In this document: one piece after another, positions 51,397 through 60,065 of the stretch
Position numbering within the stretch: position 1 is the first letter of the stretch
Layout of the letters: every line of letters starts with the position of its first letter
Assembly: GCF_032714475.1 (NCBI RefSeq)
Contig: NZ_JAWDKD010000003.1
Location: 1 to 64,000, forward strand
From: Methanolapillus africanus
GTDB taxonomy: Archaea; Halobacteriota; Methanosarcinia; Methanosarcinales; Methanosarcinaceae
Length of the DNA stretch: 64,000 nt
Direction: 5' to 3'
Made by a program: the position numbers and the translations under genes
The notes under the pieces: generated by a model
Database searches by the model: none
What the model was told of the DNA's origin: nothing
The model's input: only the letters and a program-made list of their open reading frames with translations

Positions 51397-51805
51397 CGGG
51401 TCACCAACAAAATTGAAAATGAAAATCGGATCTGATTTAGACGTTCAAGTTTAAAAAACTAAAACTTACGGTGAAAGTAATCAGTCATTCAAACAATCTT
51501 TTTTCATATTAATTTGTCTGAATCAAAGACCGAAATATACTAAATATTGAGCGGTTTATATATACAGGAATCAAGCCAATTTATTTGACTGACTCGGGAA
51601 ACCACGGACTCAAACAAACAATCACTGATTCTGATGTTGTTTTTCATCAAAATGTTAACTGCGAATGAACTTGAAGTTATCGGAATATTCAAATGAATTG
51701 CTTATGAATCATAGAATCGTCATATAAAACAGATTTTCTAAATATTTATCGCCGGGAGCATTTCCGGTCCAAAAAATAATATTCGATCAAATCGAATAAA
51801 AAAGG
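51397..51805. promoter_or_regulatory. Divergent promoter region of the nuclease and the membrane-anchored regulator
   Basis: 409 bp of AT-rich DNA. GGTTTATATATACAGG at about 51553-51568 is a good TATA element; it may serve either direction. No gene is seen. Confidence 0.4.
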
Positions 51806-51814
51806 ATGAAGCGT

Positions 51815-52897
51815 ATGAACTCAGTCGAAGAAAGCAACGGGATTCAAAAACCGAAATCAAAAGAACCGATCGTTACGGATACGTCCGACGACGAATCTTT
51901 TGAAGAGTTTGACGCCGACAATTTAATTATTATTCCGGTGAACGACGATTCTAAAAAAATCCGTCAAATCTTGTCCAACGAAACGTCTATGAAAATCTTG
52001 GACGCTCTCAAAAAGGAAAGCATGTCTTCCAGCCAGCTTTCCGAGAAATTAGGCCTGCCGCTGACGACCATCAAGTACAACGTCGATATTTTGGTTGAAA
52101 ACAATCTCGTGAACGTCAAAAAAATAAAATACAGCGAGAAGGGCCGGCAAGTTAAAATTTACGAGGCGCCCGAAAAAGTGATCGTCTTCGCGCCCGAAAA
52201 AATCAGCCGCATCTCCATTATCACCATGCTTCAAAAATATGCGTTCGCGTTTACCTGTGCTGTTTTTGCAGGATTCGGTCTCAGTTATCTTTTCCGGTCG
52301 CACCGCAGCGTTGTCGAAAACACCAGCATGGCGTCGGACGCTAAAATAATGGTCGAGTCCGGGCGTTATTATGATTATAACACAAATTCGGCTGCCGGAG
52401 ATTACATCGTTCAGTCTGCCAATACAACACCGGCCAACGCAACGGTCGCCGGCGACGCGCCCGTTCCGGCACCATCGGCCATGCCGGAAGCCGTCATGGC
52501 GGACGTCGGTCAAATTTACGACACCAACATTGCGCCGTATGCGAACGATATTGATTTGTCGGTCATTTCCGATGTCCGCAATCTGTATGCGCCGTATACC
52601 GAGGTTCCGGTCAGTTACGCGGACCCGAATTATCTTCTCAATGAAAGCACGTACACTTATGTCAGCGACGCCGCTTACAACGCAACCGTTGCCGCCGACG
52701 CCGGCGTGAACGCCGCTCCCGGCGGAATTCATGAAAGTTTGGCCGCCGCCGCCAATTGGATTTATGATTCGGTCGGCTACCAAGCGTTCTGGTTCATTCT
52801 GGGCGCGCTTTTCGTCTGCGTCGTCATTTGGGTCGTGGAATACGTTTCCGTCTCCAAAAACAAAAACACAAATGATCACGTTCAAAAACAGAAATAA
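51815..52897 (+). CDS. Winged-helix regulator with two membrane helices and an outer domain
   Basis: About 360 residues. A winged helix-turn-helix of the ArsR type lies at about residues 48-120 (RQILSNETSMKILDALKKES, LSEKLGLPLTTIKYNVDILVENNLV, KGRQVKIYEAPE). A membrane helix follows (ITMLQKYAFAFTCAVFAGFGLSYLF), then an outer part of about 170 residues rich in A, N, Y and D with sequons (NTT, NAT, NES), and a second helix near the C-terminus (FWFILGALFVCVVIWVVEY). So the DNA-binding part is inside and a surface part outside: a one-component signal transducer. Starts at 51806 or 51815; AAGGATG fits the second better. The signal is unknown. Confidence 0.78.
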   Translation: MNSVEESNGIQKPKSKEPIVTDTSDDESFEEFDADNLIIIPVNDDSKKIRQILSNETSMKILDALKKESMSSSQLSEKLGLPLTTIKYNVDILVENNLVNVKKIKYSEKGRQVKIYEAPEKVIVFAPEKISRISIITMLQKYAFAFTCAVFAGFGLSYLFRSHRSVVENTSMASDAKIMVESGRYYDYNTNSAAGDYIVQSANTTPANATVAGDAPVPAPSAMPEAVMADVGQIYDTNIAPYANDIDLSVISDVRNLYAPYTEVPVSYADPNYLLNESTYTYVSDAAYNATVAADAGVNAAPGGIHESLAAAANWIYDSVGYQAFWFILGALFVCVVIWVVEYVSVSKNKNTNDHVQKQK

Positions 52898-53110
52898 TCA
52901 AACGGTTGAAGCAATTTTGTTTTAATTTTTGGTTTTTCTATTTTTGGTTTTTCTATTTTCTTTTTATTTTTTCTTTTCATCTTTTCCGTTTTTTTACTTT
53001 CCTTATCTTTTTTATTTTTATTTTGTTCAAAGAAAATCAAAAGTGAAAACTTTTTATATTTTTAAACTTTTCAGTTTTATGTTTCTAATTTATTAAATCG
53101 GTGTGAGATT

Positions 53111-53935
53111 ATGAAAATCGCTTTAAAAATCGGCTATGAAGGCACGGCGTTTTTTGGCTCCCAAATCCAGCCGGAATTGAGGACGGTGGAAGGGGAACTC
53201 TTAAAAGCGCTCAAAGAAGCCGGCGCGATTGAAGATGTCGAATCTGCGGACCTTTCCTCCGCCGGGCGAACCGACACCGGCGTTCACGCTTTTTCTCAAA
53301 TCGTTTCTTTTTATACGGTCAATCCCGGGCTTGCCATTCCCCGCGTTATTAATTCCAAACTCCCGCGCGACGTTTGGGCGTGGGCGTACGCGGAAGTTCC
53401 CGACGATTTTGATCCGCGGCGGCACGCCGTGCGCCGGAAATACCGTTACATTTTGAGCGGCGACTACGACATTTCTAAGATGCGTGAAGCGGCCAAACTC
53501 ATTTTGGGCGAACACGACTTCGCCAATTTTGCGAAAAAAGACAAAAAGAATCCCCGGTCGACGGTTCGCCGGATTGAAAAATTAGATATTCGGGTCGGTA
53601 CCGGAATCATCCGGGTCGATATTGAAGCCAACGCGTATTTGTGGAACATGATCCGAAAAATCGTCACCGCGCTGACGCTGGTCGGCAGCGGCCTTCGTCC
53701 GGTGGACTGGATTGAGCAGATGCTGGATGCGGACAACTATGAAGAAGGAATTGAACCCGCTCCGGCAGTCGGTTTGGTTTTCATGGACATTTGGTACGAT
53801 CCGGAACCGGAATGGATAATGGACGGCTATGCGGTCCGGCACGTCAACGAACATTACACAAAAGAAGCCGAGCGCCACAAAGTTATTTCGACCGTCATGG
53901 AACAATTCATCATTCACGAGAAAAAACCGGAATAA
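53111..53935 (+). CDS. truA: tRNA pseudouridine synthase A
   Basis: A 274-residue enzyme that makes pseudouridine at positions 38-40 of tRNA anticodon stems. The catalytic Asp is residue 55 in SSAGRTDTGVHAFSQ; RRKYRYIL, GEHDFANFAK and FLWNMIRKIV-like NAYLWNMIRKIVTAL are the other family motifs. Length normal. Starts behind GTGTGAG. Single gene between the regulator and convergent trmG10. Confidence 0.94.
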   Translation: MKIALKIGYEGTAFFGSQIQPELRTVEGELLKALKEAGAIEDVESADLSSAGRTDTGVHAFSQIVSFYTVNPGLAIPRVINSKLPRDVWAWAYAEVPDDFDPRRHAVRRKYRYILSGDYDISKMREAAKLILGEHDFANFAKKDKKNPRSTVRRIEKLDIRVGTGIIRVDIEANAYLWNMIRKIVTALTLVGSGLRPVDWIEQMLDADNYEEGIEPAPAVGLVFMDIWYDPEPEWIMDGYAVRHVNEHYTKEAERHKVISTVMEQFIIHEKKPE

Positions 53936-54064
53936 AAACGAAACAGTGGATTGTTTTTAAAAATCAATTCATATTTTAATTGTTTTTCTTTTCGTTTTTT
54001 TATTTTTTGTTTTGTTTTATTTTTTGTTTTGTTTTATTTTATTTTTTGTTTTTATTATTAAAAA

Positions 54065-55183
54065 TTACTTTTTTTCAAGAACCGTAATGGTGCGCGTCAA
54101 ACTCCGGTGAACACGCTGCTTGTATACTTTTTGAATGTCAAACCCGGCGTTTTTGGCAAACGCCTCCACCTCTATTTCGGAAACGACAACCGCTTTTCTG
54201 TTTCTTTTCAAAATCCGGTACGTTTCCAAAAATGACTTTTCGTATAAGAGTTCCAGCGATTCCGCTTTAATCGCTGCTGAGCGTCCGTATGGCGGGTCCG
54301 TAATGATTGCGTCGGCAACTTCATTTTTAAACGGCAGCCGGCAAGCGTCTCCGGCCAGCAATTCGTAATCCATCCGTCCGTTCGGGCGGTCCGTTTCATT
54401 TTGATTTCTTTCCCGCTCTTCTTTGGACAGCAGTTCTCCGGCAATGGAATAACCGGACATATTCAAATCGGCGCCTTCAATGATTTTTTCCTGAGCGTCG
54501 ACGCCGAAGACTTTTGCGCCGAGCAAACCGGCTTCCAATAAAATGCCGGCCGTTCCGCAAAACGGGTCGACGACCACCGCGTCTTCTTTGACGCCGGCCA
54601 TGTTGACAAGCGCGCGGGCCACCCGCGGCATCAAAACGCCGGGATAAAAGAACGGTTTTCGCTGAGGCGACCGGTGCTCATACGAGCCGCGGTCGACGGC
54701 GGCAACCAAAACCCCGAAAACGGCTTTGTCGGTCAGCGTCAGGCGAAATGTGACGTCCGGATTTTTGAGGTCCGCCCGAAATCCGCGGCGGAAAATGCGG
54801 CCGCCGATTCGGCCTTCGATGTCCACGGATTTGAGAAGCGTGCCGTCGCCCATTCTTTTGGCGCGGACGACAAAAGTTTGTCCGGGTTTTAAATCATCCA
54901 ACGGAAAGTTTTCCGCCATCGATAAAACAGATTCTTCCGACACGTCAACAATATCGATGACTCGGGAAATCGTGTGCGACATCGCCAAAACGCGGGAGAC
55001 GTCGTCTTTGAGAATCAAAAGAATATCATCGTTTGACAGCGTTTCCGAGGAAATGTCGACGACCAAACATTGCTTGTATTCGGCAAAAACGGCATAATTC
55101 AAATTTCGGGACGCTAAAGTACCCAAAACTTCCGCCGCCGGCAAACTTTGGTGTTCTCCGGAAAGTTCAAACGCGTACAACAT
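54065..55183 (-). CDS. trmG10: tRNA (guanine-10-N2) dimethyltransferase-like protein
   Basis: A 372-residue protein. The N-terminal THUMP-type RNA-binding half (about 1-165) is followed by a Rossmann methyltransferase with SAM motif VVDPFCGTAGILLEAGLLG (about 205-223) and the N2-guanine catalytic motif TDPPYGRSA (about 295-303). This is the plan of archaeal Trm-G10/Trm11 enzymes that methylate G10 of tRNA. A charged E/R/N insertion (about 255-275) sits between them. Convergent with truA, so two tRNA-modification genes face each other. Confidence 0.88.
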   Translation of the reverse strand: MLYAFELSGEHQSLPAAEVLGTLASRNLNYAVFAEYKQCLVVDISSETLSNDDILLILKDDVSRVLAMSHTISRVIDIVDVSEESVLSMAENFPLDDLKPGQTFVVRAKRMGDGTLLKSVDIEGRIGGRIFRRGFRADLKNPDVTFRLTLTDKAVFGVLVAAVDRGSYEHRSPQRKPFFYPGVLMPRVARALVNMAGVKEDAVVVDPFCGTAGILLEAGLLGAKVFGVDAQEKIIEGADLNMSGYSIAGELLSKEERERNQNETDRPNGRMDYELLAGDACRLPFKNEVADAIITDPPYGRSAAIKAESLELLYEKSFLETYRILKRNRKAVVVSEIEVEAFAKNAGFDIQKVYKQRVHRSLTRTITVLEKK

Positions 55184-55255
55184 GGACAGTAAAACAAAAC
55201 CGAAGATATAAAAAGTTCTCCTTAAACGCCGTCCGTTTTTTGAAAATCAACGGAA

Positions 55256-55298
55256 AGTGATTGCCATAACGCGCGCGTCGCCGCCCGTCCAAAAATAC
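55256..55298 (-). repeat. GC-rich 3'-flank motif, copy 8 (core 55264-55276)
   Basis: On the minus strand: GGACGGGCGGCGAC, then GCGCGCGTTATGG, then CAATCACTTTCC. It stands 90 bp behind the aquaporin gene on the same strand. Confidence 0.9.
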
Positions 55299-55365
55299 AA
55301 AAAAGAAAAAGAATCGAAACAGAACTGCAAAAGCAGATCCGTCTCAATATAAATTATGTCCAAAA

Positions 55366-56082
55366 TTAAGCTTTCTTGGACTTCTTCGCGTCGTCCGCCA
55401 CTTTAAAGAAGCGGTAGACAAGAGCCGCAAGAGCGCCGCCGACGAGCGGTGCGACGATGAAGACCCAAACTTGCTGAAGGGCAATGCCGCCCATAAAGAT
55501 GGCCGGCGCCAAGCTTCTGGCCGGGTTCACGGAGGTTCCGGTGAGCGGAATGCCCATGATGTGGACGAAAACCAAGACAAGGCCGATGACAATGCCGGCG
55601 ACGGAGCCGTATTTTTCGCTTTCGGTCACGCCGAGGATGGTGAAGACGAAGACGAAGGTCAAAATGATTTCAACGATGAGCGCGCCGGTCATGTTCAAAC
55701 CGACGAGGGACGCGGAATCAAATCCGTTGGCGCCGAGACCGGTGGTTTCGATGCCGCCGAGGCTGGTCATGCTGATGATGAGCGCCAAAAGAGCGATGCC
55801 GACGAGCGCGCCGATCACTTGGAAGACAACGTAGAGAACGAAGTCTTTGGCGGACAAGCGTTTGTCAATAAACATCGCGATTGAAACGGCCGGGTTGATG
55901 TGGCAGCCGGAAATTCCGCCGATGACGTAAGCCATCGCGACGATGGAAAGACCAAAAGCCATCGCAATGCCGAGGATGCCCAACTGCGATCCAAAGATTG
56001 CGGCGCTGCCGCAACCGAAAAGAACTAAAACGGCTGTGCCGATAAGCTCTGCCGCATATTTTTTAATATCCATGATATCCAT
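55366..56082 (-). CDS. aqpM: Aquaporin (MIP family, AqpM-like)
   Basis: A 238-residue channel with six membrane helices. The two pore motifs are SGCHINPAVSIAMF (about 65-78) and TSVNPARSLAPAI (about 185-197). The pattern in the first half (GTAVLVLFGCGSAAIFG) resembles archaeal AqpM, which passes water, glycerol and small gases. GGAGAATCTAA precedes the ATG. Single gene, divergent from purP. Confidence 0.9.
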   Translation of the reverse strand: MDIMDIKKYAAELIGTAVLVLFGCGSAAIFGSQLGILGIAMAFGLSIVAMAYVIGGISGCHINPAVSIAMFIDKRLSAKDFVLYVVFQVIGALVGIALLALIISMTSLGGIETTGLGANGFDSASLVGLNMTGALIVEIILTFVFVFTILGVTESEKYGSVAGIVIGLVLVFVHIMGIPLTGTSVNPARSLAPAIFMGGIALQQVWVFIVAPLVGGALAALVYRFFKVADDAKKSKKA

Positions 56083-56334
56083 TTAGATTCTCCAAAATCT
56101 TTGTGTGTGATAGATTTATGTGAAATAATTCAATTTCTAATGTGGCGTTTTACAAAAATAACAAAAACAACAATCTGTGGAAATTTATTGCTGTGAACCA
56201 CAAAGACACATTTTTTGAAATGCGTAGTCTGCGGTCCTTTTCTGAAATGTGGATGAACATATATAATCTTTGCAGTCTATATTCTAACAAGAGTATTCAA
56301 ATATGCGATTCAGATAACTTCATTTAAATTACTG

Positions 56335-56398
56335 TTTGAAAACAATTTGAAAACAATTTGAAAACAATTTGAAAACAATTTGAAAACAATTTGAAAAT
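56335..56398. repeat. 11-bp tandem repeat in the aqpM-purP intergenic region
   Basis: The unit GAAAACAATTT is repeated five to six times almost perfectly and ends in GAAAATGGTTTGAACC. It lies about 110 bp upstream of purP in a 425-bp space that otherwise shows no supported gene. Confidence 0.9.
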
Positions 56399-56507
56399 GG
56401 TTTGAACCATCAAAAAAAGGACTGAATTTGACCTTGCTTCTTCTTTTAAAAAATAGCCTTAAATATGATAACTTCTTTTAGATTCAAAAGTTCAAGGACA
56501 CATTTTT

Positions 56508-57581
56508 ATGGTTATTACAAAAGAGCACATTTCGGATGTTGTGAAGTCATACGACCTTGAAAACATCACCATTGCAACGATTTGTTCACACTCAAGCCTT
56601 CAAATTTTCGACGGCGCTCGAAAGGAAGGCTTCAAAACCCTCGGTATTTGCCTCCGGGAACCGCCGAAATATTACGACGCTTTCCCGCTCGGAAAACCCG
56701 ACGAATTTTTGGTTCTCAACAAATACACCGACCTTCTCGACCACATCGACGCGCTGAAGGCCAAAAACACCATCATTATCCCGCACGGATCTTTCGTGGC
56801 CTACATGGGTCCCGAGATTTTTGAGGAAATGGATTTGCCAACGTTCGGCAACCGGCTCGTTCTCGAATGGGAATCCGTCCGCAAAAAAGAAAGAGAATGG
56901 CTCATCGGCGCCGGCATTCACATGCCTGACGTCATCGAAGACCCGCGCGACATCGACGGCCCCGTCATGGTCAAATACGACGGCGCTCACGGCGGCAAAG
57001 GATTCTTCATCGCCAAAACCTACGAAGATTTCATGGAACACATCGACACGACCAAAACGTTCACGATCCAAAGATTCATCGTCGGAACCCGCTACTATTT
57101 GCACTACTTCTATTCTCCGATCAAAGAAACCGGCTACAAACTCAGCAAAGGCAGTTTGGAAATGCTCAGCATGGACCGCCGCGTCGAGTCCAACGCCGAC
57201 GAAATTTTCCGTCTGGGATCTCCCAAAGAGCTTCTCGAAGCCGGCATCATTCCGACTTACGTCGTGACCGGAAACGCACCCCTGGTTGCCCGCGAGTCGC
57301 TTCTGCCGCTCATTTTTGAGCTCGGCGCCCGCGTCGTTGAAGAGTCGATTGACCTGTTCGGCGGCATGATTGGTTCCTTCTGTTTGGAAACGGTGTTCAC
57401 CGACGACCTGCAAATTAAAGTGTTCGAAATTTCGGCCAGAATCGTTGCCGGAACAAACCTTTATGTTTCCGGTTCTCCGTACTCGGATTTGGTGGAAGAA
57501 AACTTATCCACCGGACGACGCATTGCCCGGGAAATTAAAAATGCCGTCAAACAAAACCAGTTGGACGACATCACTTCTTAA
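56508..57581 (+). CDS. purP: FAICAR synthetase (PurP)
   Basis: A 357-residue ATP-grasp enzyme that formylates AICAR with free formate in archaeal purine synthesis, in place of the folate-dependent PurH reaction. Family blocks TICSHSSLQIFDGARKEGFK, IIPHGSFVAYMG, FGNRLVLEWESVRKKEREWL, VKYDGAHGGKGFF (ATP loop) and FEISARIVAGTNLYV are present. It stands alone with its own promoter (CTTAAATATGATAAC about 45 bp upstream). The GC-rich motif copy 9 follows 88 bp behind the stop. Confidence 0.95.
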   Translation: MVITKEHISDVVKSYDLENITIATICSHSSLQIFDGARKEGFKTLGICLREPPKYYDAFPLGKPDEFLVLNKYTDLLDHIDALKAKNTIIIPHGSFVAYMGPEIFEEMDLPTFGNRLVLEWESVRKKEREWLIGAGIHMPDVIEDPRDIDGPVMVKYDGAHGGKGFFIAKTYEDFMEHIDTTKTFTIQRFIVGTRYYLHYFYSPIKETGYKLSKGSLEMLSMDRRVESNADEIFRLGSPKELLEAGIIPTYVVTGNAPLVARESLLPLIFELGARVVEESIDLFGGMIGSFCLETVFTDDLQIKVFEISARIVAGTNLYVSGSPYSDLVEENLSTGRRIAREIKNAVKQNQLDDITS

Positions 57582-57647
57582 TTTTAGATTTAAATCAAAA
57601 ACGAATTCATTCACTGAATTCGTTTTCCTTTTTACTTTTTTTGTTTT

Positions 57648-57690
57648 TTTTTTGAGCGGGCAGCGGGCGCGCGCGTTATGGTACCCATTT
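57648..57690 (+). repeat. Element F: GC-rich 3'-flank motif, copy 9 (core 57669-57681)
   Basis: TTTTTTGAGCGGGCAGCGGGC, then GCGCGCGTTATGG, then TACCCATTTTCTTTTTG. It lies 88 bp behind purP, same strand. Confidence 0.9.
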
Positions 57691-57747
57691 TCTTTTTGCG
57701 TTTTTAAAAATCAGAGACTGCTTTTTGAAGATGTCAAGCAAACCATC

Positions 57748-57784
57748 CCGTAAAATCAAACGCGATAGCGTTTGTATTTTACGG
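57748..57784. repeat. Element F hairpin, about 16-bp arms with one bulge
   Basis: CCGTAAAATCAAACGC, loop GATA, GCGTTTGTATTTTACGG: pairing is complete but for one extra T. The sequence is unrelated to the arms of C, D and E, and it is followed by ATACCG as they are. Confidence 0.88.
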
Positions 57785-57799
57785 ATACCGCTGAGCAAA

Positions 57800-58040
57800 T
57801 ACAGTTTCAAAATATGAACTGAAGATGCAAATCGGATTCGGAATACAACTGTATTTTCAGAAACAGTAGGTGCAAATCGGACCAAGAATCATGTGTCTTG
57901 TTAGAAACAGCAGGTGCAACTGCACTCTAGAAATAGTAAACTGCAGGTGCAAACCGGAATCTAAAAATAGTAATCTGTAGGTGCAAATTGAAATTTAAAA
58001 ATAGTGAACTGTAGGTGCAAATTGGAATCTAAAAATAGGG
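57800..58040. repeat. Element F tandem array: type II passing into type I units
   Basis: The left part has CTGTATTTTCAGAAACAGTAGG (as in type II) and the right part has several units of CTGTAGGTGCAAATTG with GAATCTAAAAATAGT (type I, as in array A). Confidence 0.88.
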
Positions 58041-58085
58041 GTCTCAGCTGCTGTTCTGTTCATTCATCTCATTTTTGCAGCAATC

Positions 58086-58139
58086 CGCCAAGTTCCGCCC
58101 TCTTCACGCCTGCGGCGTTCAGAGGTCTGAACTTGCGGG
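58086..58139. repeat. Large nested hairpin behind array F
   Basis: Outer arms CCGCCAAGTTC (58086-58096) and GAACTTGCGGG (58129-58139); inner arms CCTCTTCACGCC and GGCGTTCAGAGG with two mismatches around TGC. It lies between array F and a tenth GC-rich motif copy. Confidence 0.7.
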
Positions 58140-58219
58140 ATAACATTCGGAACGGGTACTGTGCTACTTTACTGTTAATTACGGGATACAAATCGGAAGG
58201 GTACTGTACTGTAACTGAC

Positions 58220-58256
58220 GCTGCGCCGCCGCGCGCGTTAAAGCGATCATTTTTCA
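58220..58256 (+). repeat. GC-rich motif, copy 10 (variant core 58231-58243)
   Basis: CTGCGCCGCC, then GCGCGCGTTAAAG (two bases off), then CGATCATTTTTCATG. It is not next to a gene end and may be the far boundary of element F. Confidence 0.75.
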
Positions 58257-58349
58257 TGATTTGAAATTCGGCGGGTCGGTTTTTGTTTTGTGTGGAAATG
58301 ACACATTTATATAATTTAAATTATTTATATGGTATTCAATTTATTTTAT

Positions 58350-58424
58350 TTTGCTTTATTTGCTTTATTTGCTTTATTTGCTTTATTTGCTTTATTTGCT
58401 TTATTTGATTGATTTGATTGATTT
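58350..58424. repeat. 9-bp tandem repeat upstream of cls
   Basis: GCTTTATTT is repeated six times, then GATTGATTT twice. It ends about 60 bp before the cls start and is in frame with it, so an earlier start would add a (Leu-Leu-Tyr) run. Confidence 0.92.
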
Positions 58425-58482
58425 GATTTCATTTGTTTTAATTCTGATAATCAATGTGATTCATTTTTCAACGGTGTCATTT

Positions 58483-59976
58483 ATGATGTTATTTCTCCCC
58501 TCCCTTTTGACCGGACTTACGACCGGAACACTTTCTTATTGGCTTGTGATTCTGATTTTGATTGTCAACTTTATTTTTATCATGGCGCTTATTTTCATGG
58601 AACGCGCCGACCCGAGAAGCACGATTTCGTGGATCTTGGTCTTGATCCTTATTCCGATTCTCGGGTTTATCGTCTATTTGTTTATCGGACAAACCGTTTA
58701 CAGAAGCCATCAATTTAAGCTGAAGAAAAAGGACGACGACAAGCTTTTGGCGACACAAAACGAAGTCATCCGGCTCTTGAAAGCCAAAGAAAAGGAAGGG
58801 AAGTCCGACGAAGAAATTGAAATTTACCAAATGAGCGAAGCTTTCATGAAAGCCGGCGGTTCGTTTTATACGGAAGACAACGACGTCGAGCTGTTTACGG
58901 AAGGCGAAAAGAAATTCAGCCGCATGTTTGAAGACCTGCGCAACGCCAAAAAGTTCATTCACATCGAATATTACATTATCCGAAACGACAAGCTGTCGAA
59001 CGAATTCATGGATATTTTGATTGAAAAAGTGAAGGAAGGCGTTGAAGTCCGGCTCATGATCGACGCGATCGGCAACAACAAAGGCCCCAAAAAAAGATTG
59101 GCCGAATTTGAAAAAGCCGGCGGCGAGTTTACGACGTTTCACAAAATCATCACCGTTTTCCTCAGTCCGAAAAAGAACAACCGCAACCACCGTAAAATTG
59201 CCGTCATCGACGGAACCATCGGCTACGTCGGCGGTTTTAACATCGGCGACGAATATCTCGGCAAAGGGCCTTTGGGTTTTTGGCGCGACTCTGCCGTCCG
59301 GGTGGAAGGCATCGGCGTCTACACCATGAATTTGAGATTTATGATGGACTGGGAATACGCGTCCCACAAAGAATTGCCGCTGGATACGAAATATTATCCG
59401 CTGATAGCGCCGAAAACCGGCCGGAATAAAAAAATGCAGTTGATTTCAGGCGGTCCCGACACGATCCGCAATCCGATTCAGACGGAATACTTGAAGCTGA
59501 TCAACACCGCCAAAAAAACCATCTATCTGCATACGCCGTATTTGATTCCTGACCCGACAATTCGCGACGCTTTGATTTTGGCCGGCTATTCCGGTGTGGA
59601 TGTTCGAATTATCATGCCGAATAAACCGGACCATCCGTTCGTGTATTGGGCCGGTCTCGCCTTTGCCGGACAGCTGATCAAAGATGGTTCCGTTCGCGTT
59701 TACAACTATAATCGCGGTTTTGTTCATTCCAAAACAATGGTTGTTGACGGCAAATATTGTTCCGTCGGTTCCGCCAACTTTGACGAACGCAGCCTGAAAC
59801 TCAATTTTGAAACCAATGCCGTCGTTTATTCCGAAGAAATCGGAAAAGAAATGGTGGACGCCTTTATGGATGACCTCAAATATTGTACGGAATACACCGA
59901 AGAAATGTATGACAACCGAAACCTGTGGCTTCGGTTTAAAATGGGTATTTCAAGACTGGCAGCCGGTCTTCTTTAA
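58483..59976 (+). CDS. cls: Cardiolipin synthase (PLD superfamily)
   Basis: A 497-residue membrane enzyme that joins two phosphatidylglycerol-type lipids. Two N-terminal membrane helices (about 10-35 and 45-70) are followed by two HKD phosphodiesterase motifs: HRKIAVIDGTIGYVGGFN near residue 236 and HSKTMVVDGKYCSVGSANFDERS near 415. Length and plan match bacterial Cls; archaeal homologues use archaeol lipids. The ATG pair at 58483 is the likely start; the frame is open upstream through a 9-bp repeat. TATA-like ATTTATATAATTT lies at about 58305-58318. Confidence 0.92.
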   Translation: MMLFLPSLLTGLTTGTLSYWLVILILIVNFIFIMALIFMERADPRSTISWILVLILIPILGFIVYLFIGQTVYRSHQFKLKKKDDDKLLATQNEVIRLLKAKEKEGKSDEEIEIYQMSEAFMKAGGSFYTEDNDVELFTEGEKKFSRMFEDLRNAKKFIHIEYYIIRNDKLSNEFMDILIEKVKEGVEVRLMIDAIGNNKGPKKRLAEFEKAGGEFTTFHKIITVFLSPKKNNRNHRKIAVIDGTIGYVGGFNIGDEYLGKGPLGFWRDSAVRVEGIGVYTMNLRFMMDWEYASHKELPLDTKYYPLIAPKTGRNKKMQLISGGPDTIRNPIQTEYLKLINTAKKTIYLHTPYLIPDPTIRDALILAGYSGVDVRIIMPNKPDHPFVYWAGLAFAGQLIKDGSVRVYNYNRGFVHSKTMVVDGKYCSVGSANFDERSLKLNFETNAVVYSEEIGKEMVDAFMDDLKYCTEYTEEMYDNRNLWLRFKMGISRLAAGLL

Positions 59977-60065
59977 TTCGAGAAAAGGAAAGACGGCTGC
60001 CGTCTTTTCTTGACTTTTTTTCAAAAACGAAGCCACGGTTATTGTGAATTCATAAAAAATCGGCA

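Noticed and set aside
56142..56327. 61-residue frame between aqpM and purP
   Set aside because: No ribosome-binding site and no recognisable domain; lies in the divergent promoter space.
58004..58264. 86-residue frame across the end of array F
   Set aside because: It runs through repeat units, the nested hairpin and the GC-rich motif; no ribosome-binding site.
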